Source: JAZKHT01 sp040385245 (lineage in GTDB: Bacteria > Pseudomonadota > Alphaproteobacteria > Rhodobacterales > Rhodobacteraceae). Taken from it: a stretch of 64,000 bases of DNA. The translations under genes and the position numbers were made by a program. The stretch is taken from assembly GCA_040385245.1 (NCBI GenBank), contig JAZKHT010000011.1, positions 178,216 to 242,215 of the forward strand. Reading direction: 5' to 3'. Below the pieces are notes generated by a model, which saw nothing but the letters and a program-made list of their open reading frames with translations, had not been told where the DNA came from and did not search any database. How positions within the stretch are numbered: the stretch's first letter is position 1; every line of letters starts with the position of its first letter. Shown here piece by piece: positions 52,682 to 61,318 of the stretch.

Positions 52682-54055
52682 ATGGTAGGACGCTTTTTTC
52701 GCAAGGCCGGCGATCCAGCCGCCCCCGACGCTGCCGATGTCATCGAAACCAAGGCCGCTTCCATTCCGACCGGCCCGGTTGGAATGCCGGATATGGTGGC
52801 CGAGCGGGTCAATCTTCACCAGTTCTTGTTGGACAAGATCAACTTGGCGCTGCTCGATTCCCTTGATGAAGAACAGCTGCACGACGAACTGCGCCCCTTG
52901 GTGCGCGATTACGTCCGCACCAACAACTTTCCGCTGAACGCCAAGGAACTCGACAGCCTGATCTCGGATATCGGGGACGAGATGTTGGGTCTTGGCCCGA
53001 TCGAACCCCTGCTCAAGGACGATTCCATCGCCGACGTCCTGATCGTGGGGCCGAACACGGTCTACGTCGAACGGGGCGGGAAACTGACGCGAACGGACGT
53101 GCGCTTCAAGGACGAGGCGCATCTGCTGCGGATCATCAACAAGATCGTGTCGTCGGTCGGGCGCCGGGTGGACGAATCCTCGCCCTTGGTCGATGCGCGT
53201 CTTGCGGACGGCAGTCGCGTGAACGCGGCGATCCGGCCCGTGGCGGTAGATGGCCCACAAGTATCAATTCGGAAATTCTCCAAACGTCCGATCCAGATGA
53301 AGGGGTTGGTCGAACGGGGCGCGCTGCCGCAAGGCATGGCCGATCTGCTGGCCGCCGCGGTTGAGGGCAAGGTGTCCATCGTCGTGTCAGGTGGCACGGG
53401 TTCGGGTAAAACAACATTCCTGAACGCTTTGTCGGCGTTTATCCCGCATGATGAACGATTGGTCACAATCGAAGATGCCGCCGAATTGCAGTTGCAACAG
53501 CCCCATGTCGTCAGGCTGGAAACCCGGCCGCCCACACTGGATGGACGCAACGAAATTGCGCAGCGCGATCTGGTGAAGAACGCCCTGCGGATGCGTCCTG
53601 ACCGAATTATCATCGGCGAGGTGCGGGGCGGCGAGGCGTTCGACATGCTTCAGGCCATGAACACCGGTCACGAAGGGTCGATGACCACGATCCACGCGAA
53701 TACGCCGCGCGACGCCCTCAGCCGGATGGAACAGATGGTGGGCATGGCCGGGATGCCGATGTCGCAACTGTCGATCCGGGCGCAAATCTCATCAGCGATC
53801 CACGTCATCATCCAGCTGAGCCGGATGCGTGACGGCACACGCCGCCTGACCGCCATCTCGGAACTGACCGGAATGGAGGGCGACGTCATCCAGATGCAGG
53901 ATATCGTGCGCTACAATCGTCTTGGCATCGACGAGCATGGCAAGATCATTGGCGAATTCCGGGCGACGGGCATCCGCCCTCGGTTCCTGACCGAAGTGGC
54001 GACCATCGGCCTGAAGGTCGATCAGCGCATCTTCGATCCCACAACGCGGTTCTGA
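52682..54055 (+). CDS. cpaF: Flp pilus assembly ATPase CpaF/TadA
   Basis: 457-residue type II/IV secretion ATPase powering Flp assembly (and possibly retraction). Walker A GGTGSGKTT at 237-245, Asp box, Walker B 'DRIIIGEVRGGEAFDML', and His box 'GHEGSMTTIHANTPRDALSRMEQMV'. The N-terminal domain has 'LLDKINLALLDSLDEEQL' and 'ISDIGDEMLGLGPIEPLLKDDSIADVLIVG'. Key residues are intact. Confidence 0.95.
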   Translation: MVGRFFRKAGDPAAPDAADVIETKAASIPTGPVGMPDMVAERVNLHQFLLDKINLALLDSLDEEQLHDELRPLVRDYVRTNNFPLNAKELDSLISDIGDEMLGLGPIEPLLKDDSIADVLIVGPNTVYVERGGKLTRTDVRFKDEAHLLRIINKIVSSVGRRVDESSPLVDARLADGSRVNAAIRPVAVDGPQVSIRKFSKRPIQMKGLVERGALPQGMADLLAAAVEGKVSIVVSGGTGSGKTTFLNALSAFIPHDERLVTIEDAAELQLQQPHVVRLETRPPTLDGRNEIAQRDLVKNALRMRPDRIIIGEVRGGEAFDMLQAMNTGHEGSMTTIHANTPRDALSRMEQMVGMAGMPMSQLSIRAQISSAIHVIIQLSRMRDGTRRLTAISELTGMEGDVIQMQDIVRYNRLGIDEHGKIIGEFRATGIRPRFLTEVATIGLKVDQRIFDPTTRF

Positions 54056-54058
54056 TCC

Positions 54059-55012
54059 ATGCCAACGATCCTGATTTACGCCTTTGTCTTTGCCGCAGTT
54101 CTTTTGTCGGTGGACACGCTGTTTCGTGTTCTCGCCGGGTATCAGCGTTCACGCAAGGATGTGAATGAACGGTTGGCCCTGCTGAAACGCGGTGGCGATC
54201 AGGTAGCGGCCTATCAGCAAATACTGCGCGAACGTGCGGCAGAGGGTGGGTTTCAGGAAAGCGGGCTGTTTTCCTGGGCGGCGCGGATGTATCGCCAGTC
54301 TGGACTGCGCATGACTTTGCCACGACGTCTCGCCTATTGTATTGGGGCGGTTATAATTTCGGCCTTTGTCGCGAATTACCTGACGGGTGATGTTTTTTTT
54401 CAGGTGATCATCACCTTTGGTCTGGCGCTTGCGGGAATAGTCCTTTTTGTTCTGCGCAAGCGGGCCAAGCGGATCAGCAAGTTCGTGCAGCAATTGCCAG
54501 TTGCGATTGAAATCATTGTCCGGTCTCTGAATGCAGGCCACCCGCTGACGTCGGCCATTTCGTTGGTCGGTCGGGAAATGGCCGACCCCATCGGCAGTGA
54601 ATTCGGCATCTTGTCAGATCAGCTTACCTTTGGGTCGGAACTGGATATGGCGATGCTGAACATGGTGGACAGGGTGGGTGCGGATGAATTGAACCTTGTC
54701 GCCGTGACGGTCAGCGTTCAACGCGGCACGGGCGGTAACCTGGCCGAAATCTTGGAAAATCTGGCAAAGATGATCCGCGATCGGGGGCTATTGCGGGCCA
54801 AGATCCGCGCAATTTCCGCCGAAGGCCGGATTACCGCCATGATCATGTCGGTCTTTCCGCTTGGGCTGTACCTTATGATTTCCACCCTGGTGCCAACCTA
54901 TTTTGACCCGGTCTGGGAAAGCGGCTATGGCACCACGGTTGTGTTGACAATCATCGGGGTGATGTCTGTCGGCATTTTCATCATGTTCAGGATGGTCCGG
55001 TTTGACTTTTAG
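54059..55012 (+). CDS. tadB: Flp pilus inner-membrane platform protein TadB
   Basis: 317-residue GspF/T2SSF-domain protein. N-terminal membrane helix, a second and third pair near 100-135, the T2SSF domain 'LPVAIEIIVRSLNAGHPLTSAISLVGREMADPIGSEF', and two C-terminal helices. Partner of TadC as the assembly platform for CpaF. Starts 3 bases after the cpaF stop. Confidence 0.93.
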   Translation: MPTILIYAFVFAAVLLSVDTLFRVLAGYQRSRKDVNERLALLKRGGDQVAAYQQILRERAAEGGFQESGLFSWAARMYRQSGLRMTLPRRLAYCIGAVIISAFVANYLTGDVFFQVIITFGLALAGIVLFVLRKRAKRISKFVQQLPVAIEIIVRSLNAGHPLTSAISLVGREMADPIGSEFGILSDQLTFGSELDMAMLNMVDRVGADELNLVAVTVSVQRGTGGNLAEILENLAKMIRDRGLLRAKIRAISAEGRITAMIMSVFPLGLYLMISTLVPTYFDPVWESGYGTTVVLTIIGVMSVGIFIMFRMVRFDF

Positions 55013-55024
55013 GGGGACCGCAAT

Positions 55025-55957
55025 ATGGATGTGACCGAAAACCTGATCCTTGCCGCCGTCTTTATGGCGGTGGTGTTGGTCGTGTTCATCATCGCCGGCT
55101 TGGTATCGCGTCGACGGGAAATCCGACGCAATATCGATGACGTTACTGCAGAGCATGACAATGAATCGGAACTGGAAAGCCTGTTCAGCGAAGATAACGA
55201 TTCGGTTCGGCACTATTTTGAAGTGCAGCGGAAGAACCGGCCCGACAGTCTTGAAATGCGTCTGATCTCTGCCGGATTTATGACGCGCGGTGCGGTACGC
55301 CTATTCAACCTTTTGCGCTTTGCTTTGGTCGTTGTAGTTTTTGCCGGAGTGCAATGGGGACTGGTGCGAATATTCCCCGGAATTTCGCTGTCATTGATGC
55401 TTGTGTCCGCATTGGTGGCAGGGGTGTTTTTCATTCTGGCCAGCGCCGTTCTGGATTATTTCGTTCGCAAGGTTGAAATCAGCAATCGCAAGCTGTTTCC
55501 CGATTTTATGGACCTGCTGATTGTGTGCGTGGACGCCGGTCTGTCGATCGAGGCCGCCATTGATAGGGTTGCGCGGGAATTCTTAGCGACCAAGCCGGTC
55601 TTTGGCACACATCTGGCCATTATCGGGCTTGAGGTCCGCGCCGGTCGCCCTTTGCACGAGGCGTTGTTGAATTTCTCGGATCGGGTCAGGCTGGAAGAGG
55701 CCCGAACCTTGGCAACCCTGTTCCGCCAATCGCAGGAATTGGGTGCAAGCGTGGTCAAAACCCTGCGGTCATTCTCTCACGAGATGCGGCAGGTCCGGCT
55801 GATCAAGGCAGAAGAAAAGGCCAACTCTTTGCCAATCAAGATGCTGTTTCCGTTGGCGGCGTTTCTCTTCCCGGTCAACCTGATCATTGTCGTCGTGCCA
55901 ATCATGATCGTCGTGATGCGGATGTTCATGTCGCTGGCCCCGCCGGCGGGGTTTTAG
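55025..55957 (+). CDS. tadC: Flp pilus inner-membrane platform protein TadC
   Basis: 310-residue GspF-type protein. T2SSF domain 'FPDFMDLLIVCVDAGLSIEAAIDRVAREFLATKPVFGTHLAIIGLEVRAGRPLHEALLNFSDRV' and C-terminal 'MRQVRLIKAEEKANSLPIKMLFPLAAFLFPVNLIIVVVPIM'. Last core tad gene; only 4 bases separate its stop from the next glycosyltransferase start. Confidence 0.94.
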   Translation: MDVTENLILAAVFMAVVLVVFIIAGLVSRRREIRRNIDDVTAEHDNESELESLFSEDNDSVRHYFEVQRKNRPDSLEMRLISAGFMTRGAVRLFNLLRFALVVVVFAGVQWGLVRIFPGISLSLMLVSALVAGVFFILASAVLDYFVRKVEISNRKLFPDFMDLLIVCVDAGLSIEAAIDRVAREFLATKPVFGTHLAIIGLEVRAGRPLHEALLNFSDRVRLEEARTLATLFRQSQELGASVVKTLRSFSHEMRQVRLIKAEEKANSLPIKMLFPLAAFLFPVNLIIVVVPIMIVVMRMFMSLAPPAGF

Positions 55958-55961
55958 GTCA

Positions 55962-56873
55962 GTGGCCTTGACCGACAATGTTCCCGCGGTGACTGTTGCC
56001 GAATCGATCAGAGCCTTTGCGATCATTGTGACCCTTGATCCCGACATCGAGATGGTGCGCGCAGCGATTGCATGCCTGTTGCGGCAATGTGCCGGAATAG
56101 TCGTGCTCAACAACTCTCGCTCACGTCTGCTAAGTGAACTAGATCCGAAATTCCCACCCCTTTATGTCATGGAGCTTGGTGAAAATTGCGGAATTGCCGC
56201 CGCGCAAAACATGGGTATCCGCATTGCGCAATCTTCCGGTGCCACACATGTGCTGCTGGCTGATCAGGACACAATCTTCCCCGACGATTATGTGCGGCGA
56301 ATGGTGCTTGGCCTTGGATCTGACCGCGGGACTATCTGCGCCGTGCCGCAATATAGGGATCGTATCTCGGGGAGGCTATCGCATTTCTTCCCCGTCTCGG
56401 GTGGGTGGGTCGATCCCCTAAGCGGCTTTAGTGAAATGAGCCATGCCATTGCATCCGGAATGGTAATCCGCTGCAACAGTCTGGCCGGAGACTTGCTGAT
56501 GAATGAGGGGTTGTTCGTCTATTGGGTGGATACTGAATGGTGCTGGCGTGTCCGACAGGCCGGATTTCGGATCATTGGCATACCCGATGTCGAGGTTATT
56601 CATCAATTAGGTGACAGCGCGATGAGCATCGGACCTCTGACCGTGACGCTCCGGACCCCACAATCGCATTACTATATTGTGCGTAACGGGATACACCTCG
56701 CTTTGCGTCATCCCAGATTGGGTGCATCGCACCGGCTTATGCTGTTGGCCAAACTTGTCGGGCATGTACTGGCCTATCCAACGCTTGCAAGGCCCAGAAT
56801 TTCCAATCTGCGGGCGGTGAGCTTGGGGCTGATACACGGCATTTCTGGCCGTTTGGGGAGGTTCGACCTATGA
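55962..56873 (+). CDS. Family 2 glycosyltransferase (rhamnosyltransferase-like) 1
   Basis: 303-residue GT-A-fold enzyme. Nucleotide-sugar motif 'GENCGIAAAQNMGIRIAQSSGATHVLLADQDTIFPDDY' with D-Q-D as the metal-binding DXD equivalent, and catalytic segment 'FVYWVDTEWCWRVRQAGFRIIGIPDVEVIH' (E-D/D-x-x-W-type). GTG start with AGG 3 bases upstream. Sits 4 bases after tadC and overlaps the next glycosyltransferase by 4 bases, so it is translated from the tad message. Sugar and acceptor unknown. Confidence 0.88.
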   Translation: MALTDNVPAVTVAESIRAFAIIVTLDPDIEMVRAAIACLLRQCAGIVVLNNSRSRLLSELDPKFPPLYVMELGENCGIAAAQNMGIRIAQSSGATHVLLADQDTIFPDDYVRRMVLGLGSDRGTICAVPQYRDRISGRLSHFFPVSGGWVDPLSGFSEMSHAIASGMVIRCNSLAGDLLMNEGLFVYWVDTEWCWRVRQAGFRIIGIPDVEVIHQLGDSAMSIGPLTVTLRTPQSHYYIVRNGIHLALRHPRLGASHRLMLLAKLVGHVLAYPTLARPRISNLRAVSLGLIHGISGRLGRFDL

Positions 56874-57760
56874 ACTTTTCGCCCGAGAAGGTTGCCAATT
56901 GCGCGGTCCTTCTGGCTGCCCATGAAGGCGAACGGTGGATTGAAGAGCAAATTTGGTCGATTCTAGTGCAGCACGCGGTAAATGTGCATGTTTTCATTAG
57001 CGTTGATCCATCGCCAGATCGTACACTTGATTTGTGCCGTGGGATCGCCGCGACCACCACGAATGTCACTGTCCTGCCAACCATGCTGGCCACGGGCAGT
57101 GCTGCTGCGAACTTCTTTCGGCTGATCCGTGATGTTGACATGAACGGTTTCGACTTCATCGCACTTTCGGACCAAGATGATATCTGGCACGTCGATAAGC
57201 TGCACCAAGCTGTCTCGAAGATGACCGCAGGAGGATATCAAGCATTTTCCAGCGATGTGATGGCGTTTTGGGAGAGTGGAAAGCGGCAGCTGGTTAAGAA
57301 GTCTTATCCGCAGACCCGGATTGATTTTCTTTTCGAGGCGGCAGGCCCGGGAAGCACCTACGTGCTGACCCACGGTGCGATGACCAACTTTCGCGACTGG
57401 TTGCCTCGCGATTGGCACGGTCAGCCTCCCCCTGCGCATGACTGGCTGATATACGCGTATGCCCGCGCCAACAGAATTCCTTGGCATATTGACGATCAAC
57501 CACTTCTTGACTATCGCCAACATCCTCGAAACGCACTTGGTGCTAATATGGGCCTAGCCGCGTATTTGCGGCGCGCAAGGCTGCTCTGCAACGGATGGTA
57601 TCGGGCTCAGGTCGCCCGTGTGAAGGCGCTGGTCGACCCGGACGGAACCATAGACTTCTCCCTGGATCGAGCATTTCTTATCCGGAACGCCCCAAGCCTA
57701 CGCCGTCGCCCGCGGGATGCGGGCCTTCTGGCTCTGATGGTGCTGATGGGATTGTTCTGA
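56870..57760 (+). CDS. Family 2 glycosyltransferase (rhamnosyltransferase-like) 2
   Basis: 296-residue GT2. N-terminal 'CAVLLAAHEGERWIEEQIWSILVQ', then 'FIALSDQDDIWHVDKLHQAV' (D-Q-D-D-I-W, the rhamnosyltransferase hallmark) and 'TYVLTHGAMTNFRDWLPRDWHGQPPPAHDWLIYAYA'. The 3' end overlaps the convergent O-antigen-ligase-like gene by 83 bases, which is unusual. Likely works with the preceding glycosyltransferase. Confidence 0.88.
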   Translation: MNFSPEKVANCAVLLAAHEGERWIEEQIWSILVQHAVNVHVFISVDPSPDRTLDLCRGIAATTTNVTVLPTMLATGSAAANFFRLIRDVDMNGFDFIALSDQDDIWHVDKLHQAVSKMTAGGYQAFSSDVMAFWESGKRQLVKKSYPQTRIDFLFEAAGPGSTYVLTHGAMTNFRDWLPRDWHGQPPPAHDWLIYAYARANRIPWHIDDQPLLDYRQHPRNALGANMGLAAYLRRARLLCNGWYRAQVARVKALVDPDGTIDFSLDRAFLIRNAPSLRRRPRDAGLLALMVLMGLF

Positions 57761-59018
57761 GTGGTCCGCGCGATCGAGAGTTCTTCAGCAATGCGACGGT
57801 CATTGCAATACACAAAAGGAACAGAAATATCGTATCGTACCAGTATAAGATCGCATCGAACCAGCTCTGCACGGCCATCATCACCAACATCGCGAGCGGA
57901 ATGTGCGCAACTCTTGGGCCTGATCGGGCTCGAAGAGCCAACTGAATAACTGAACCGTAGACCAGCACGATCAATGCCACCCCACCGATCACACCGAAAT
58001 CATGCACGGCTTCCAAGGCGAAATTGTGTGTCGACGCAACGCCCAGCCGAATGGCCACAGGGTCGAAAATGTACTGACCGAAGCCGTGGCCCAGCAATGG
58101 GCGGTCTAGAATAACTGAAACTGCTTCTGCCCACTGGGAAGTTCGCTCAGAGGTTATGGCCTTAGCTGAAGCGTAAGTTTCCGTCTCTAGAATACGGGAC
58201 ACGAACCCAAGATGCCGGTCAGGTCGGGGCAAAGACAAGGATGCAACAAGTCCCAAACATGCGGTCATCCCAGTCGCAATCCAAATCCGGACACGCAAAC
58301 CGGCAGGCGTTAAGATGGTAATCCCTGCCAATGCGAGTATAAGCGCCAGAACTGGTGCGCGGCTTCCAGCCCAGAACAATAGTGTCCAAAGCCCAACCAA
58401 AACCAAGACCAAGATAGCTTGCTTGCTCCGGGAATTGTGTGGCAGTAGGGAAAAGACCATAAGCGCACCCACGATGATCGGGCCAGCGTAATTGGTCAGT
58501 CTGCGAATGTTGAAGAACGGCGGAAACGACGTCACAATGGGTATCCCATTTCGGATAGCGAATTCCGGCACAAAAAATACTATAAATCCTGCAAAAAGAA
58601 GAATTGATCCAATGAGTGCGTATACATTTAGAACGACATAATCGGGCCCCGCGGCCTTAAACCAAATCATGGCCGATACCCCCCCTAACAACAGATAACC
58701 TACCATCCCAAAGCGCAACAGAGCATAGCTGGGCATGACAGCGAAAATGGTCGACCAGGCAAAAGTGACCAGAAATACTGAGCCTGCAATCCATTGCCAG
58801 CGGTCGAGTGCTAACACATGGTCAGATTTTGGGGATGCAAAAGCGCCCATCATCAAAATGACACAGGGAATTGCCACCATTGCATAGCGTAAACCAAAAT
58901 AATGTAGATTATTAATCACAGGGATGGCTACAAAAGTCAAACCAAACGCTGTTGGCCAGACCAGTAGGTAAAACAAGAAGAGTCGACGGAGGAATCGATC
59001 AATCATAGAAACGCACAT
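57678..59018 (-). CDS. O-antigen ligase / Wzy-like membrane protein
   Basis: 446-residue membrane protein with about ten to twelve hydrophobic segments. The region 'RPLLGHGFGQYIFDPVAIRLGVASTHNFALEAVHDFGVIGGVALIVLV' carries the 'H-N-x-x-L-E/x' loop of the Wzy_C domain shared by O-antigen ligases, polymerases and PglL-type protein O-oligosaccharyltransferases. Start at the ATG after AGGAAG; an ATG 12 bases in is an alternative. Which of the three activities applies cannot be told. Confidence 0.85.
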   Translation of the reverse strand: MCVSMIDRFLRRLFLFYLLVWPTAFGLTFVAIPVINNLHYFGLRYAMVAIPCVILMMGAFASPKSDHVLALDRWQWIAGSVFLVTFAWSTIFAVMPSYALLRFGMVGYLLLGGVSAMIWFKAAGPDYVVLNVYALIGSILLFAGFIVFFVPEFAIRNGIPIVTSFPPFFNIRRLTNYAGPIIVGALMVFSLLPHNSRSKQAILVLVLVGLWTLLFWAGSRAPVLALILALAGITILTPAGLRVRIWIATGMTACLGLVASLSLPRPDRHLGFVSRILETETYASAKAITSERTSQWAEAVSVILDRPLLGHGFGQYIFDPVAIRLGVASTHNFALEAVHDFGVIGGVALIVLVYGSVIQLALRARSGPRVAHIPLAMLVMMAVQSWFDAILYWYDTIFLFLLCIAMTVALLKNSRSRGPLRTIPSAPSEPEGPHPAGDGVGLGRSG

Positions 59019-59302
59019 ACTTCCTAGCGATCACGCCGCCTGGTTCGTTTCGTTCGGTAGTTCAGAAGATCACTCTCTACACGCTATACAATGGAGCATT
59101 AGCGGAAACAACTTTGAGATGCCCTTTTTACGTTAAGTAGTAGCTGAAAGTTAGAATTTTGTCCATCCACAGACCCTTTGCTTCCCCGATATGGCTTACT
59201 GATGGCTGATTCGCAGTTTATGGTAAAGAACATTGTCCTGAGTTGACTCCCTGTGAAGGGTTCGTCATGTGGCACATAGTTCGCCCAGTCAAGAGGAAAG
59301 CC

Positions 59303-61129
59303 ATGTTGCAGACCCAAGTGAAAGATGCCCTGTCCCTTTTAACTGCAGAAGAACGCTGGAATGGACTGACCATTCTAATCATCATGAGTGCGGTCGGTTT
59401 AATCGAAACACTCGCCGTTGCATCCATAATGCCATTTCTCGGTGCTCTCTCGGACCCAGATAACGTAGACTCGATTCCATTCTTGGCGGGGATTTATGCA
59501 ACTGTAGCTCCGTCCAGCCCAGAGCGATTCATCATGATTCTGGGGCTTGGATCATTCGGTATGCTGATGATTTCGGCAGGTGTGCGCAGCGCGTCGCTAT
59601 ATGTCACAACAGCATACATTGAAAGAACCAAGATCGCACTCTCGGAGCGGGTATTTGAGTGTTACCTTGGCCAGCCATACGAGTTTTTTCTGCGGCGAAA
59701 CAGCAATGAGTTGATTCAGAATATCTTCTCCGAAACGGTTACCTTCGTCAGCATGGTGCTAGTCCCTCTGGCTACCATTGTTTCTGCCATGTGCGCACTC
59801 TTCTTCATGCTTGCGCTGCTCTTTCTCGTCGACCCGGTAACCAGCATTGTCATCGCCGCCATCTTGACGCTCACCTATCTATTGATCTACCGCAGTGTAA
59901 AATTTCCCTTGTTGCACCTAGGCAATCAGCGCATCGCGGCCAATCAAGCGCTGTACGAAACGACCGGCGAGGCGCTGGGCGGAATCAAGACGGTCAAGAT
60001 AACCGGGACTGAAGCGACATTCATTGCCCGTTTTCGACGTGCGGGCATCGTCATGACCCAGACTGCTGCTACTAGTGCGTTGTTAGGGCAATTGCCAAAA
60101 TACCTGGTAGAGGCGGTAGCATTTGGTGGGATCATCATGATCGCAGTTATTGTCATGTGGCGCGAAGGCGGCTCTACCGGGGTCGAAGCCTTGCCCATCA
60201 TGCCGCTGCTGGGTCTGTATGCTTTAGCCGGTTATCGAATGCTGCCTGCTGTTCAGGGAATCTACCACAGCGCGACGACGCTGCGTTTTGCTGCGGCAAC
60301 AGTTGACAGATTGCGGGCCGAAATGCAGAGCTTGATGCCCGTCGTAACTGCCTCCCAGACGCAAACGCGAAAGACTCTGACGCAAGGATTGACGGCACGC
60401 AATCTGTCGTACCGGTTTCCAGGATCGGAAAAATTTGGCGTGTCGGACGTATCTTTTCATCTTCCGCGTGGGATGAGTCTTGGCATTGTCGGTTTGACTG
60501 GGTCAGGAAAGACGACCCTTGTCGATTTAATCATGGGGTTGCTGCAGCCTATCTCCGGGCAGGTTGAAGTTGACGGTGAGCCCATTGGACCGTCCAACCG
60601 TTCGTCATGGATCCGCAGTTTGGGGTATGTACCACAGACCGTTTTCCTCTCCGATGCCAGTCTGTCGCAGAATATCGCATTTGGAATTGATCCAAATGAG
60701 ATTGATCAGCGGCGAGTCGAAGATTGTGCAAGGATTGCGCAGATACACGATTTTATTCAGAGCGACCTCTTCGACGGTTATGACACGCGGGTTGGAGAGA
60801 GAGGGGTGCGCTTGTCTGGCGGTCAAGCTCAGAGGGTAGCCATCGCCCGCGCGCTTTACCGTGACCCGGAGCTCATCGTCTTTGATGAGGCGACGAGCGC
60901 ACTGGACAATCTGACCGAGGCGGAATTGGTAGCTGCGCTGGACCGCCTGTCAGGAAAAAAGACGGTCATAATGATCGCACATCGCCTTACAACGGTTGAA
61001 CGATGCGATCGGATTGTCGTGCTGGACAATGGCCGCATAGCAGGCGAGGGCACCTACTCCGACCTCGCATCAGAGAACGAGGCTTTTCGTAAGCTGCTTC
61101 GGGCGCACAGGAGGGATGCGGATGCTTGA
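59303..61129 (+). CDS. ABC exporter, MsbA/PglK-like (fused permease-ATPase)
   Basis: 608-residue half-transporter: six membrane helices in 1-310, then an ATPase with Walker A 'GLTGSGKTTL', signature 'VRLSGGQAQRVAIARALYRDPELIVFDEATSALD' and H-loop 'IMIAHRLTTVE'. MsbA- and PglK-type proteins flip lipid-linked oligosaccharides or lipid A. In this neighbourhood it probably flips a glycan precursor for the ligase-like protein. Start follows AAGAGGAAAG. Confidence 0.9.
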   Translation: MLQTQVKDALSLLTAEERWNGLTILIIMSAVGLIETLAVASIMPFLGALSDPDNVDSIPFLAGIYATVAPSSPERFIMILGLGSFGMLMISAGVRSASLYVTTAYIERTKIALSERVFECYLGQPYEFFLRRNSNELIQNIFSETVTFVSMVLVPLATIVSAMCALFFMLALLFLVDPVTSIVIAAILTLTYLLIYRSVKFPLLHLGNQRIAANQALYETTGEALGGIKTVKITGTEATFIARFRRAGIVMTQTAATSALLGQLPKYLVEAVAFGGIIMIAVIVMWREGGSTGVEALPIMPLLGLYALAGYRMLPAVQGIYHSATTLRFAAATVDRLRAEMQSLMPVVTASQTQTRKTLTQGLTARNLSYRFPGSEKFGVSDVSFHLPRGMSLGIVGLTGSGKTTLVDLIMGLLQPISGQVEVDGEPIGPSNRSSWIRSLGYVPQTVFLSDASLSQNIAFGIDPNEIDQRRVEDCARIAQIHDFIQSDLFDGYDTRVGERGVRLSGGQAQRVAIARALYRDPELIVFDEATSALDNLTEAELVAALDRLSGKKTVIMIAHRLTTVERCDRIVVLDNGRIAGEGTYSDLASENEAFRKLLRAHRRDADA

Positions 61130-61316
61130 ACCCGCAGCGCTTCATCTCTCGTCCTTTCAGTTGGGCCAGAGTCTACCTAAAACTGGATTAGGCGGCGAGG
61201 GCAACGCCAGGAATCTCCTCGTCCATCTTGCCGAGAAAATTCTACTTGTGCAGCCCCTTACTTCCGGGGGGATTGCCCCCAGGTTGACAGATACGTCCCC
61301 GTTACGGAAATTCTGA
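61122..61316 (+). CDS. Short ORF overlapping the ABC exporter end (possible remnant)
   Basis: 64-residue reading frame starting in ATGCTTGA, overlapping the exporter stop, behind the excellent Shine-Dalgarno GGAGGG. The protein ('LEPAALHLSSFQLGQSLPKTG' to 'TSPLRKF') is unlike anything I recognise. A strong start with a quick stop suggests either a small real gene or the truncated 5' end of a third exporter-operon gene. Confidence 0.35.
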   Translation: MLEPAALHLSSFQLGQSLPKTGLGGEGNARNLLVHLAEKILLVQPLTSGGIAPRLTDTSPLRKF

Positions 61317-61318
61317 CA

